Positions 16,301 to 27,500 of a stretch of DNA of 59,888 bases are shown one piece after another. This DNA comes from Bacteroidales bacterium UBA1184. Lineage in GTDB: Bacteria; Bacteroidota; Bacteroidia; Bacteroidales; ML635J-15. The notes beneath the pieces were generated by a model that worked only from the letters and a program-made list of their open reading frames with translations, searched no databases and was not told the DNA's origin. A program made the translations under genes and the position numbers. The stretch spans positions 1,771 through 61,658 of the forward strand of contig DBYO01000014.1 in NCBI GenBank assembly GCA_002310235.1, in the 5' to 3' direction. How positions within the stretch are numbered: the stretch's first letter is position 1; every line of letters begins with the position of its first letter.

Positions 16301-16792
16301 TGTTTTCGTGCTTTCTTTTATTGTCTCCTCAATTTGCTTTGCAATGCACTCTGGAAAATCGGCTGTAATCCATAAGGTGTCTTCGTTGCCGGTAAACAGC
16401 ATCAGCCTAATGAAATACATGTCGTTGCCATTTTCGTCGTGCGACAGGAATCTGCTCTTGAAAATTACGGCATCGTCGCCCGATAGCATCTTGCAATTCT
16501 GCTTGTCGGTTAGTTCGAAGCCCTGTGATGCCATGTACTCCTTTGTGATTGCCGATGCTATTTTATTATATGGTCTGTTGGCGACTTTTGTGATTTGTAT
16601 GTACGACATGGTGCCCGTGTGGACTAGTCGGTTCGATAAACTGTCGTATTCGAAATGTTTTGGTGGGATTATGCTTGCCTCTGCACTTGGGATGAATATC
16701 CTTAAGGAGTCGTCAACATTCTGGGCGACAAGGCATGTCGCAGATGCAATGTATATCGCGATTGAGAGTAATATGCGTGTTGCTGCTTTCAT
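16289..16792 (-). CDS. Small secreted protein of unknown function
   Basis: I do not recognise the family. The protein (167 residues) starts with a signal peptide (MKAATRILLSIAIYIASATCLVAQ). The mature part has alternating strands and helices: IPPKHFEYDSLSNRLVHTG, MSYIQITKVANRPYNKIAS, SGDDAVIFKSRFLSHD, and MYFIRLMLFTGNEDTLWITA. It is probably a single-domain periplasmic protein. The start at 16792 is chosen over 16843 because the signal peptide begins there. A TACCTTTG box (minus strand, 16869-16876) may be its promoter. Its final residues and stop come from a heptad repeat array. Confidence 0.7.
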   Translation of the reverse strand: MKAATRILLSIAIYIASATCLVAQNVDDSLRIFIPSAEASIIPPKHFEYDSLSNRLVHTGTMSYIQITKVANRPYNKIASAITKEYMASQGFELTDKQNCKMLSGDDAVIFKSRFLSHDENGNDMYFIRLMLFTGNEDTLWITADFPECIAKQIEETIKESTKTVES

Positions 16793-16868
16793 TTCGTATA
16801 GTACTAAAAAATATATGGGCATCAAGCAAATACCCATACACAAAACTCTTACTCAAAAACAATCGCTG

Positions 16869-16876
16869 CAAAGGTA
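16869..16876 (-). promoter_or_regulatory. Candidate -7 box TACCTTTG of the small secreted protein gene
   Basis: This exact TAnnTTTG on the minus strand implies a leader of about 70 bases. No clear TTTG is seen at the -33 distance. Confidence 0.4.
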
Positions 16877-16981
16877 ATACTTTTATTTTAATTAACAATA
16901 AAATGTTGAAAAATATTTTTTCGACTCCTGCGTTTTTTGTGTGGGTAAACTTCAAATTCTGGATCATAACAATGATATGAG

Positions 16982-17021
16982 AGGATGCCTAAAAAATATA
17001 TTATTTTTTATTTGGTATCCT
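16982..17021. repeat. Long inverted repeat upstream of the S9 peptidase gene
   Basis: AGGATGCC and AAAAAATA (16982-16998) pair with TATTTTTT and GGTATCCT (17002-17021), with one G-T pair and small bulges. Its right arm covers the -33 TTTG of the promoter at 17011-17043. Confidence 0.55.
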
Positions 17022-17043
17022 ATTGTATTATTGTTTATCTTTG
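17011..17043 (+). promoter_or_regulatory. Promoter of the S9 peptidase gene
   Basis: TTTG (17011-17014), 21 bases, then TATCTTTG (17036-17043): an exact Bacteroidota pair, 21 bases before the GTG start. Confidence 0.7.
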
Positions 17044-17064
17044 CAACCCTAAAAAATGTAGATA

Positions 17065-19215
17065 GTGAAAAGATTAGTCTTTGTATTTGTTGCAATAGCA
17101 TGTCTATTGCCTATGTCTTTGTCGGCACAGACGAAGACTATGTCTATTGATGACGCCGTTATTGGCGTTTGGCGTGAGTATTATCCCGAGATGATTTACG
17201 GTTTACAGATTCGTCCCGATACAAAAACTTGTACCAAGTGGGATGGTCGTAATCTTGTCGAATTTTCTTTTGACCAGAAAAAATCTTCCACTTTGCTGAC
17301 TCTCGAGGAGATTGTAACCGAACTTAAAAAGAACGACATAGCTCCGTCGAGGTCGTATCCCGATTATACTTGGCTTTCGAAAAATGAAATGAAAATCCAT
17401 GTGGGTAATGCTGTTTGCGTGTTCGATGTTGCCAAGAAGAAAATCAAATCTTCGGCAAAGTGCGACGATGATGTAGAGAATGCAACATATTGCGCTGCCA
17501 ACTCCAGCTTTGCATATACAGTTGATAACAACCTGCTAGTTTGCACCGACGGCAAAGTTGTAAAGGTAAGCGACGAAAAAGATAGCAACATAGTATATGG
17601 TCAGACTGTTCATCGCAACGAGTTTGGTATCGACGGTGGAATTTTCTGGTCGCCCAAGGGCAGCTACCTCGCTTTCTACCGCAAGGACAATAGCAAGGTT
17701 TCCGATTATCCTATCGTTGATGTCAACGAACGTGTTGCCAAGGTAAAACCCGAAAAGTACTGTATGGCCGGTATGGACAGCGAGGAGGTAACTGTCGGTG
17801 TGTACAACATGCGTAGCAAAAAGATAACCTATCTCGATATTGACGGACCAAAAGACCAATTCCTCACTATGGTGACCTGGAGCCCCGACGAGGAGTCGAT
17901 TTACGTTGGCGTTCTCAACCGCGAGCAGAATCATTTGCAAATGCAACGTTACAATGCCACTAGCGGAAAGTTCGAAAAGCTTCTCTTCGAGGAACGCAAC
18001 GACCGCTACGTTGAGCCGCAGCATCCTCTCACTTTCCTCCCCAACGATCCTACAAAGTTCATCTACTGGTCGCGTAAAGATGGTTTCTGGCACCTATACC
18101 TATATAATATAGATGGCACTCAGATTTCACAAATCACAAAAGGTGAATTCGAAGTGCAGGAAATTTACGGTTTCGCAAACAAGAACCAAGACCTTATTAT
18201 CAAGGCAAACAAGGAAACTCCAATCGACTTCACTATATATAAGGTCAATATTGCTTCTGGCAATATGACTCTTATTTCTGGCACCAGCGGTTCGCACGAT
18301 GCTATTCTGTCGAAAGATGGCGAATATTTTATCGATTCGTACGAGTCGATGACTGTTCCGCGCGAATATGTTTTGTACCAGACCTCAAATGGAAAGAAAA
18401 TCTCTACCTTGCTGACGGCCGAAAATCCTCTTGCCAATTTTAAATTGCCGACAGTGAAAGTTGCTACACTCAAGGCCGACGACGGAAAGACCGATCTCTA
18501 CTATCGTCTTATTACGCCGCCCGACTTCGATCCGAACAAGAAATACCCAGCAATCGTGTATGTATATGGTGGACCTCATGCACAGATGATTACCAATACA
18601 CGTTTTGGCGGCGCTTCGGGATGGGATATGTATATGGCTCAGGAAGGCTATGTGATGTTTACTCTCGACAACCGCGGATCTGCCAACCGTGGCTTCGAAT
18701 TCGAAAGCATCATTCACCGTCAGCTAGGTACAGTAGAAACCCGTGACCAGCTTACTGGAGTCGATTTTCTGCGCTCGCTGGGCTATGTCGATATGGACAG
18801 GCTTGGCGTGCACGGATGGAGCTTTGGTGGTTTTATGACAACCACGCTCATGACCGATTGCGCCGACATCTTCAAGGTTGGTGTGGCTGGCGGACCGGTT
18901 ATCGACTGGAAGTACTACGAGGTGATGTACGGCGAACGCTACATGGACACCCCGCAGGAAAACCCAGAGGGATACGAGAAGGCAAGTCTGCTCAACAAGA
19001 CCGACAAACTCAAGGGTCGTCTCATGATTATTCATGGCTGTATCGACCCGGTAGTGGTATGGCAGCACAGCCTGCAGTTCCTCAACAAGTGCATCGAGAA
19101 CAAGGTGCTTGTCGATTACTTTGTTTATCCTAACCACGAGCACAATGTGCGCGGACTCGACCGGGTGCATCTCATGCGAACAATAACACGTTACTTTGAT
19201 GATCATTTGAAATAA
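17065..19215 (+). CDS. S9 family dipeptidyl-peptidase IV-like serine peptidase
   Basis: The protein (716 residues) has a signal peptide (MKRLVFVFVAIACLLPMSLSAQ) and the two-part DPP IV layout: an N-terminal beta-propeller (FWSPKGSYLAFYRKD, VTWSPDEESIYVG) and a C-terminal alpha/beta hydrolase. The catalytic triad is readable as S586 in HGWSFGGF, D661 in GCIDPVV and H693 in NHEHNVRG; NRGSANRGFEFE is also typical. Such enzymes remove N-terminal dipeptides, usually X-Pro or X-Ala, from oligopeptides in the periplasm or at the surface. Translation starts with GTG, supported by the signal peptide and the promoter. The repeat protein gene follows after 30 bases and may be co-transcribed. Confidence 0.93.
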   Translation: MKRLVFVFVAIACLLPMSLSAQTKTMSIDDAVIGVWREYYPEMIYGLQIRPDTKTCTKWDGRNLVEFSFDQKKSSTLLTLEEIVTELKKNDIAPSRSYPDYTWLSKNEMKIHVGNAVCVFDVAKKKIKSSAKCDDDVENATYCAANSSFAYTVDNNLLVCTDGKVVKVSDEKDSNIVYGQTVHRNEFGIDGGIFWSPKGSYLAFYRKDNSKVSDYPIVDVNERVAKVKPEKYCMAGMDSEEVTVGVYNMRSKKITYLDIDGPKDQFLTMVTWSPDEESIYVGVLNREQNHLQMQRYNATSGKFEKLLFEERNDRYVEPQHPLTFLPNDPTKFIYWSRKDGFWHLYLYNIDGTQISQITKGEFEVQEIYGFANKNQDLIIKANKETPIDFTIYKVNIASGNMTLISGTSGSHDAILSKDGEYFIDSYESMTVPREYVLYQTSNGKKISTLLTAENPLANFKLPTVKVATLKADDGKTDLYYRLITPPDFDPNKKYPAIVYVYGGPHAQMITNTRFGGASGWDMYMAQEGYVMFTLDNRGSANRGFEFESIIHRQLGTVETRDQLTGVDFLRSLGYVDMDRLGVHGWSFGGFMTTTLMTDCADIFKVGVAGGPVIDWKYYEVMYGERYMDTPQENPEGYEKASLLNKTDKLKGRLMIIHGCIDPVVVWQHSLQFLNKCIENKVLVDYFVYPNHEHNVRGLDRVHLMRTITRYFDDHLK

Positions 19216-19245
19216 CAGAATATTAAATAATTAAAAATCATTTTT

Positions 19246-22200
19246 ATGAGAAAATTTACAACCCTAATTTTAACTCTTCTCATGCTGACGCTCGCTTTCC
19301 CGTTTGTGGGATGGGCGCAGGGCTTTATTCCTGTGGGAGAGGTCGGATCTTGTAATAAACCTACAATAGTATATTTTAATCTTGAGGATGAGTATTTGGC
19401 TGATGTTGAAAATTCCTTTGTGGCTAAAGTCTTGTCTAATGGTTATCTTGATTCTATGTGTCAGGTTTATTATGAGATATATTACGAAGATAATCTTATA
19501 AATAGACTGTCGGATTATGGATCACTCAGATATCACGTTCGTGGTATTGGTTCTAGTGTTGAAGGCGGTGATATTACTTCTAGTTCAGGGCTTGTGTCTG
19601 TAACTGTAACTTATAGTTCTATGTCTTATACGGTATCTGCATTAAGTTTAGGTATTGTAGATGGTTATTGTCCAGCATCCACTTGGAATGACGATCTTTT
19701 GAACAATCCAAATAGTGGAAGAAATAGACCTGTAACATTCTATTTTGATATTAATCAGTATGGACATTACAAGATTCGTATGCAGATAAGAAGGTGTAAG
19801 AATACAAGTGGCAGTATATCGGATCTTTTAATAACTGCAGCATTGAATTCTAGCCAAGCCCAATGGCCAAGTTATAATAATGGGAAGCCATGTTGTCCAA
19901 GCGGAAGTCGAAATGATAAAGCGAGTCAATCAACATGTAATAGCCCTAAAACAATATATCAATACGATATAGAATTTGATGTGGTTTCTACGAAAATATT
20001 GGCTCATCCACAGGGCGGTGAAATATGTCTTGGTGGTAGCAAAACATTGGAAGTTCAAGCAGAAACAAATTTATCTGCTGGCCTTACATATCAGTGGTAC
20101 AAGGATGGTGCTGCTATAAGTGGAGCAACTGCAAACACTTACGAAGCTACAGTGGCTGGAACTTACTACTGTGTAACTAACGATGGTCGAGTAACCCGCC
20201 AGACAAACGATGCAGTAGTAACTGTAACACCAATGCCTGAAGTCGCTCTTGCTGCCGACCAGTACATCTGCCCCAACGGAACTCTCGACATTACTATGCC
20301 GGCAGGCGCTACCTACGTGTGGTCAACTGGCGCCACTGGTCAGAACCTCAATGTGACCGCTCCTGGCACTTATGGTGTTACAATGACTTCTAACGGTTGT
20401 ACTGCTGCTCATTCGTTCAATGTACAGAATTCTCCAGCAGTAAATCTGTTGGCTGACGATCCTGTTAGCTTCTGCTATGGTGCAACCGAAACTCTCTCTC
20501 TCGCAGTAAACAATGCAACCAACATTGTATGGAACGGTGATGCTGCCAACAACGGTCAAAATCTCACTATTAGCGAAGGCGGAACCTATACGGTTGCTGC
20601 TGATGTAAACGGTTGCCATTTCACCGACACGGTTGTTGCAACCCGAGGCGAAAATGTCAACCTCATCAATGATGAGAATATCAATATGTGCTACGGAGAG
20701 TCCAGAATACTCTCTCTTGCTGTAAATAATGCAAGCAACATCGTATGGAACGACAATCCAAATGATAACAATCAGTCGTTCGTAGCCTTAGGGGCTGGAA
20801 CATACACCGTTGCCGCCGATGTAAACGGTTGCCGTTTCACCGATCAGGTGGTTGTAAACCAGAGCGAACATGTTGATCTTATTACCGAGCAGACAAAGAA
20901 TTTGTGTTACGGCGGAACCACAACTCTCGAACTTGCTGTTGACAATGCCGAAGACATTATGTGGAACTACGACGACTTGCTAAACCAAAATACGCTTGAG
21001 ATATCAGAATCTGGTAAGTATCGCGTTTCGGCTTCGGTTAACGGTTGCTATTTTACTGATAGTATTATCGTCGTTCAGAGCGAAAATGTTGACCTAATTT
21101 CGGCTCAAAATGTTGAATTATGCTACGGTGCAACCGAAACCCTCAGCCTTGCAGTTGACAATGCTACCGACATAGTATGGGCAGAAAATCCTGCAAACAA
21201 CGCAGCAACATACGAAATCAGCGGTCCTGGTGTTTACACTGTTTCGGCAAAGATTGGCGAATGTTCGTACACCGACCAAATTGTTGCAACCCAGACCGAA
21301 AATATTAACCTTGTGAGCCAAGATACGGTAACATTCTGTTACGGTACGTCGGAAGAACTTAATTTGGCTGTCAACAATGCTACCAATATTATTTGGAACA
21401 GTGATAATTCACATAATGCAACATACTATTATGTTAGCGAAACCGGAACTTACACAGTATCGGCAAAGATAGGTGAGTGTACATACACCGACCAAATTGT
21501 TGCAATCAGAACCGATAATGTTGAACTCTTGCAGTTTGATTCAATTCAATTCTGCTACGGTTCTTCGCTCACATTGACTCTTACAGTTGACAATGCCGAA
21601 AACATTATCTGGAACAACGATGATCAGCTGAATCAGAATTCGCTTGTAATTTCGGAGCTTGGTAAATACCGCGTTTCTGCTATGGTTGACGGTTGCTACT
21701 ATTCCGATAGTATTGTTGCAATCGAAACGCAGTACTTTGACCTTATTCCTGAGGAGTCGGTTATTATATGCGCTGGTTCAACCACAACAATAAGCGTTCC
21801 TTCCAATGCTCAGAATGTGGTATGGAATGGTAACGATGAACTCAACGGCACTTCTCTTGAAATAAATGTTCCAGGTCCATATACTGTGGCTGCCGATTAC
21901 AACGGTTGTCGCTACAATGACCAAGTTGATGCAACTATTGCTCCCGAATTGTATGTGACAATTTCTGCAGAAGATATCAACTGCAATGGTGGAACAACAA
22001 CTGCAGTTGCTACAGCAACTGGTGGTGTGGAACCATACTCTTTCGTATGGAACAATGGTGAAACCACACAGAATATCACAGTATCGGCAGATACGTACTA
22101 TGTAACGGTTACAGATAATAATAGATGTATGGCTGTTGCTGATCTTGTAATCACCGAACCGAGACCTCTCACAGTTACTATAAATGCAGGAACAATCAAC

Positions 22201-23961
22201 TGCTTTGGAGGAACAACAACAGCAGTGGCTAATGTCAACGGCGGAGTCTCTCCATACGCTATCACATGGAGCACTTTGGAAGAAGCAACATCAATCACCG
22301 CAATGGCTGGCATTTACACTGTAACAGTTATCGATAGTAATGAATGTACAGAAATGGCAAATGTAACAATCACCCAACCAGAAGTACTCACGGTTACTAT
22401 AGATGCAGAAACAATCAACTGCTACGGTGGAACAACAACAGCTTTGGCAAATGTCAACGGCGGAACCGCTCCGTACGCTATCACATGGAGCACTATGGAA
22501 GAAGCAACAACAATCACCGCAACGGCTGGTAATTACACTGTAACAGTTATTGATAGTAATGAATGTACAGAAACGGCAAATGCAGTAATCACCCAGCCCG
22601 ATGCGCTCTCTGTTACTATAAATGCTGGAACTATCGGTTGCGACGTCACTACTACAACTGCTGTGGCTGTGGCTGAAGGTGGTGTAGCTCCATATGCTTT
22701 CGCTTGGAGCAACCAGGAATATACTCAGAACATTACTGACATAGTGCCAGGTAATTACAGCGTTACAGTTACTGATGACCATAGCTGTTCAGCAATGACA
22801 AATGTGGTAGTAACCGAACCGGCAATGCTAAGTGTTTCAATAGATGCAGGAACAATCAATTGCCACGGTGGAACAACAACAGTTGAGGCTAACGTTACTG
22901 GTGGTACAACTCCTTACGCTTTAGCATGGAGCAATAATGAAAACACGCTGAATATTAATGCTGCTGCTGGTGAATATAGCGTAATAGTTACCGATGCAAA
23001 CGGTTGTTCGGCAACGGCGTCAACTACAATTGAAGAGCCAGCAGAACTTACCGTATCAATAATTGCAGGAGCAATAAACTGCCACGGCGGAACAACAATG
23101 GCTGTGGCTCATGCTAATGGTGGTGTTTCTCCTTATTTGTACGCATGGAGCAATCAGGGAACTGCACAAAATATCTCCAACATTGTTGCTGGTAATTATA
23201 GTGTAACAGTTGTCGATAACCATGAATGTTCGGTAACTGCAACAACAACAATAACTGAACCTGAATATGTAAACCTTATTGCCGACGAAACCGTCAACTT
23301 TTGCGAAGGCTCTAGCGTAACAGTTACTCTTGTTGACGGAGCAACCAATGTCGTATGGAGCAACTCAGAAGTCGGAGCAAACAACGAAATCGGCATTGCG
23401 GGAACTTATACCGTATCGGCTGACGTAAACGGATGTACTTATACAGACCAGGTTGATGCAGTAGAAAGACCTCTTCCAGAATCTGGCTTGAACCACGAAT
23501 ATTCGTATGTTATTCATAATTCGGCAGATACAACAATAGTAATTTCTGCAAATGCTGATTATGACATGTATTTATGGAGTGATGGTAGCACAGATAATTC
23601 GCTTACTATCAACTGCGATACTTTGATACTCCCATTTAATGCCGATTACAACTTGACAATAACTACAGAATACGGTTGTTCGGTTGTAGATACGGTTTCT
23701 GTACATGTTGAAATGTCTTCAACTTCGATTTCCGAGTTTGAAACTTCTAATTGGAGCGTGGTGCCGAACCCAAGTGATGGAAAATTCAACATTGTCGGTC
23801 CTAACTTTGATAAGGCAGAAATGTTTGATGCCGACGGACGTTTGCTTCATACAATCGAAGTAGAAAATGTTAATATTTTAGATTTGAAGCCTGGAATGTA
23901 CTATTTGAGAATTTATTCTGGAAATATGACTTCCATACAGAAAGTCATTATTAATAGGTAG
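19246..23961 (+). CDS. Giant T9SS-secreted repeat protein with SprB repeats
   Basis: The protein has 1571 residues. After a signal peptide, residues about 30-220 hold one copy of the unnamed domain repeated in the next gene (SNGYLDSMCQVYYEI, NRLSDYGSLRYHVR, GRNRPVTFYFD). An Ig-like domain follows at about 250-330 (TYQWYKDGAAISGAT). Then come eight modules of about 72 residues (FCYGATETLSLAVNNATNI type, 331-900), six SprB repeats (INCxGGTTTAVANVNGGxxPY type, 900-1338), a ninth 72-residue module and a T9SS type A sorting domain (1495-1571, VVPNPSDGKFNIVGP). SprB repeats are known from a gliding adhesin of Flavobacterium. This is probably a surface adhesin or filament (inference). A terminator follows. 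Confidence 0.85.
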   Translation: MRKFTTLILTLLMLTLAFPFVGWAQGFIPVGEVGSCNKPTIVYFNLEDEYLADVENSFVAKVLSNGYLDSMCQVYYEIYYEDNLINRLSDYGSLRYHVRGIGSSVEGGDITSSSGLVSVTVTYSSMSYTVSALSLGIVDGYCPASTWNDDLLNNPNSGRNRPVTFYFDINQYGHYKIRMQIRRCKNTSGSISDLLITAALNSSQAQWPSYNNGKPCCPSGSRNDKASQSTCNSPKTIYQYDIEFDVVSTKILAHPQGGEICLGGSKTLEVQAETNLSAGLTYQWYKDGAAISGATANTYEATVAGTYYCVTNDGRVTRQTNDAVVTVTPMPEVALAADQYICPNGTLDITMPAGATYVWSTGATGQNLNVTAPGTYGVTMTSNGCTAAHSFNVQNSPAVNLLADDPVSFCYGATETLSLAVNNATNIVWNGDAANNGQNLTISEGGTYTVAADVNGCHFTDTVVATRGENVNLINDENINMCYGESRILSLAVNNASNIVWNDNPNDNNQSFVALGAGTYTVAADVNGCRFTDQVVVNQSEHVDLITEQTKNLCYGGTTTLELAVDNAEDIMWNYDDLLNQNTLEISESGKYRVSASVNGCYFTDSIIVVQSENVDLISAQNVELCYGATETLSLAVDNATDIVWAENPANNAATYEISGPGVYTVSAKIGECSYTDQIVATQTENINLVSQDTVTFCYGTSEELNLAVNNATNIIWNSDNSHNATYYYVSETGTYTVSAKIGECTYTDQIVAIRTDNVELLQFDSIQFCYGSSLTLTLTVDNAENIIWNNDDQLNQNSLVISELGKYRVSAMVDGCYYSDSIVAIETQYFDLIPEESVIICAGSTTTISVPSNAQNVVWNGNDELNGTSLEINVPGPYTVAADYNGCRYNDQVDATIAPELYVTISAEDINCNGGTTTAVATATGGVEPYSFVWNNGETTQNITVSADTYYVTVTDNNRCMAVADLVITEPRPLTVTINAGTINCFGGTTTAVANVNGGVSPYAITWSTLEEATSITAMAGIYTVTVIDSNECTEMANVTITQPEVLTVTIDAETINCYGGTTTALANVNGGTAPYAITWSTMEEATTITATAGNYTVTVIDSNECTETANAVITQPDALSVTINAGTIGCDVTTTTAVAVAEGGVAPYAFAWSNQEYTQNITDIVPGNYSVTVTDDHSCSAMTNVVVTEPAMLSVSIDAGTINCHGGTTTVEANVTGGTTPYALAWSNNENTLNINAAAGEYSVIVTDANGCSATASTTIEEPAELTVSIIAGAINCHGGTTMAVAHANGGVSPYLYAWSNQGTAQNISNIVAGNYSVTVVDNHECSVTATTTITEPEYVNLIADETVNFCEGSSVTVTLVDGATNVVWSNSEVGANNEIGIAGTYTVSADVNGCTYTDQVDAVERPLPESGLNHEYSYVIHNSADTTIVISANADYDMYLWSDGSTDNSLTINCDTLILPFNADYNLTITTEYGCSVVDTVSVHVEMSSTSISEFETSNWSVVPNPSDGKFNIVGPNFDKAEMFDADGRLLHTIEVENVNILDLKPGMYYLRIYSGNMTSIQKVIINR

Positions 23962-23980
23962 TTAGTGTGTTTTTTATGAA

Positions 23981-24018
23981 GGAAAGCGATACGCAGTGGT
24001 GTATCGCTTTTCTTTTTT
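23981..24018 (+). terminator. Terminator after the 1571-residue repeat protein gene
   Basis: AAAGCGATAC / GTATCGCTTT form a 10-bp perfect stem followed by TCTTTTTTG. Confidence 0.85.
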
Positions 24019-24570
24019 GTCTTAAATATAGACATTATTGGGGTGAATTATACAACTTGACATAATTTTGAGTCTCGCATTTGTCATTATTCGCAAGCTT
24101 CGTGCGCTAAAGGTTGTGGAATGAACTTCATGATGTCATTTCGGAAGCTAGTCGTAACACGCGATACGGAACGAGGAGCGTAGTGAAGACTGCTATCCGT
24201 AATCTCCTTCGTATTCATTGGCATGCTATGATTGCGCATAATTTTTTTATCCGTTATCACCATTTTGTTCAGTGTTGCAAATTATTATTCATTACTATTG
24301 TTAGTTGGTTGATAATTTTTTTTTTACATATTGGTGTTAATAAATTTTTTTATTTGGAAATAATATGTTTTCTTTGTCAGTTCTTTTCTGTTAAATGTAT
24401 AAGGAGTACATTTTAATGGGAAAGGTGTATGTTTTTTTAGGAATTAATTTATAAATTGCTTATTTGTAATTAGTTGTATTCGTATATAATTAAAATTAAA
24501 TAATTGTATGTAAACGAAGGCCACATGCAATTATTGGTGATAAGTGTCTTCGAATTGTCAATAAATTGTT
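24019..24570. other. Gene-free region upstream of the giant repeat gene
   Basis: About 550 bases without a credible gene. The part at 24131-24215 is richer in GC and reads ATGTCATTTCGGAAG, then GGAACGAGGAGCGTAGTGAA and GTAATCTCC. From memory this resembles a degraded copy of a short element common between genes in Bacteroidota. The rest, 24240-24570, is very AT-rich and must contain the leader of the 3180-residue protein gene. I see no convincing TTTG / TAnnTTTG pair in it. Confidence 0.5.
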
Positions 24571-27500
24571 ATGAGAAGAAGTTTTATTTTGATTTGTCTC
24601 GCAATTTTGTTGTCCTTCTGTTTGAAGGCTCAGACGCAAACCCCGCCTGAGATAACATATACAAATGTTGCGACAAAGTACGCACCGGGATTCCCCGCTA
24701 ACGTACAAGTTTGGGTGGGCTCTAATGGCTACATCGACGATTTGTGTAAGGTAAGCTATACCATAAAGAAGGATGGTAGAGCTATTGGTAACATCGCCGA
24801 TTATGGTACGGTTTCATATCGTATTCGACTTGATGGTACCCATTATACCGATTGGACTCCAGTCGTTAATGGTAGCGGTTTAATTACGCAAGAAGTGGTA
24901 GTGCCAAACACAGGTAGCCGTATCGTGGTTGAATCGTTTACGCTAGGTATTTTCGAACATGTCTGCGTAAACAGAAATCGTCCAATCGAATTCTTGGCGA
25001 CATTTGATGTGGTTGGTCAGTACACAATCGACGTTAATATCGCCAAAGTAGAAGCTGTTGATCCTTATGTAGTGGAAGTAGGCTCATTTTATTGCCTGGG
25101 CGACAACGTCAATCAGCACACTGATAGGATTGCTCTGACAAGTAGTATGGTAGATGAGTCTATCGCTACGGCACACATCGACGTAAATGTTGTTCCATCG
25201 TATGCAGTAAGGTTCGAAGGCCTTGGCGCAGAGAATACTCTTACTGTAGATGCTCCTGCACATAAAGATTCTGTAATGTGGGGCGACGACTATGTGTTCA
25301 GCATTGGTACTATGGAATGCCAGAGCGGAATAAGAAGTGTTTCTGTTGACGGCAATACGCTTACTGCTCAAAACGGAAAATATACAATTCCAGATGTTCG
25401 CGAGGACAAATTGGTAAAAGTTGTTTTCGAGGCAAGTCAATATACGATAAACAATGGTGGTGATAGCCATATCATAGTTCCAGCTTCGCCTGTAAACTGC
25501 GGTGAAAATGCAGTAGTTACAATAAGACCGGAAAATGATTATGTGATTGCAACTCTTACCGACAATGGAAATCCTGTAGATGTTGCAACATTGGTAAACA
25601 ACACTTATACAATTACAAATGTTCAGGCAAATCATAATATTGCTGCAACTTATACAAGAGTAGAGCTTCCAACATTGTCGTTCGGACAGGTTAATGACAA
25701 GTATGCTCCTGGTTTCCCAGCAGAAGTAACTGCAAGCATCAACTCGCATGGCTATATGGATAAGCTCTGTATGGTCGAATATGTTGTAACTCGCAATGGT
25801 GAATCTGTTGCTAATATCAGCGATTATGGTTCAGTGGAATTCTCGGTTCGCCTCCAGGGTTCTCAGCCAATCACTAAGCAACTTACTGCAGGATCGGGCA
25901 TCGTAAACGAATCTGTCGAATACCTTGGACATACTTACGAAATGAACGCTTTCACTGCTAGTATCTTCGATAATAGTTCCTGCCTCAACAGATGGCGTCC
26001 GATAACTTTCGTTGCTGCATTTAACGAGATCGGTAATTATGAAGTTACCGTAAATCTTTACAAGGCAATAGTCGATCATCCTGAATTGCAAGTTAATGCA
26101 ATGGGAACTTCATATGTAAACAGCTGTACAGGCGTTACAGGATACGACAGCATTGCAATGAATGCAAGAAAGGGCGAATTGCTTACAACATTGAGCCAGT
26201 CTGTAAATGTTGTTCCTTCGTACAAGATTACTTTTGAAGGCTTGGTAGAAGGTAACACATATACAGCATATGCTCCTGCTCGTAACGACTCTGTAATGCA
26301 GGGTGACAATTATACATTTAGCATCACGCGTGTAGGTTGCCAGTCGGACATTGCAAGAGTTTCTGTTGACGGATATGAACTCATCCCTTCGGATGGTAAA
26401 TATACAATTACGAATGTTCGTTCCGACAAGACCGTTAATGTGGAATTCACAACTAGCAGTTTCAATGTCACCGCTTCTGTTGATGGTGAAGGTGGTACAG
26501 CAACCGTTGCTCAGTCGTCAGTTGAATGCGGACATAGCACTGTAGTTACTATCAGACCTGCAGCTAACTATGATGTTGCAACCGTAATGGATGGAAGTAA
26601 TGATGTTACTAATAGTCTTGTTAATAATACATATACTGTAGAAAACGTTACTGCAGCTCGTAACATTACAGTAACATTCAGACAATTGTCAACTCCGACA
26701 GTTTCGTTCGAGAACATTGCCGACAAATATTCTCCAGGTTTCCCTGCTGACGTAACAGCTCGCGTTAATTCGCATGGTGCTTTCAACCAGCTTTGCAAGG
26801 TTGGTTATGTTATCAAGTACAACGGCGAAGTAATTCAAAACATTTCCGACTACGGAACAGTTTCTTTATCGGTTCGCCTTGCACAGGGATACAACGATTT
26901 TGTAATGGATCTTACCGATGGTCAGGGCTTCGTATCGCAGGATGTTGATTACGATGGTGGAACCCTTAGTATCGATGCGTTCTCTGTAGGTATTTTCGAT
27001 AACTACGAGTGCTTGCAGCGTACACGTCCTATTAGTTTCCATGCAACATTCAACAGACTTGGAACTTATGAAGTCACTGTTAAACTATACGAGGCAACTG
27101 AAAATGCACAGACTTTAGTTGATACTATCCAGGAGTTCGAAAGTGCATGTGGCTTGGGTATGGTTTACGACAGAATCGCATTGGGAACTGGTGAAGGTGT
27201 AGTTTATGATTCTATGACCCAGACAATCAATGTTGTTCCTTCTTACAATATTGCATTCGAAGGTCTTATCGAAGGTAACACCTATACATCATATGCTCCT
27301 GCTCGCAACGACTCTATAATGCAGGGCGACGACTTTGTTTTCAGCTTTGGTCCTCTTGTAAATTGCCAGAACTCGATTACAAATGTTTCTGTAGATGGTG
27401 TTACTCTCAATCCAGACAATGAAGGTAAATATACCATTGCAAACGTTCAGGAAAACAAGACCGTAACCGTTACATTCGCTTCTCAGGTGTATGTGGTTTT

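Noticed and set aside
16178..16877. Plus-strand open frames over the heptad array and palindrome
   Set aside because: They are translations of repeats and of the antisense of the small secreted protein gene; the CTTTCAA orientation has no stop in any frame, which opens spurious frames.
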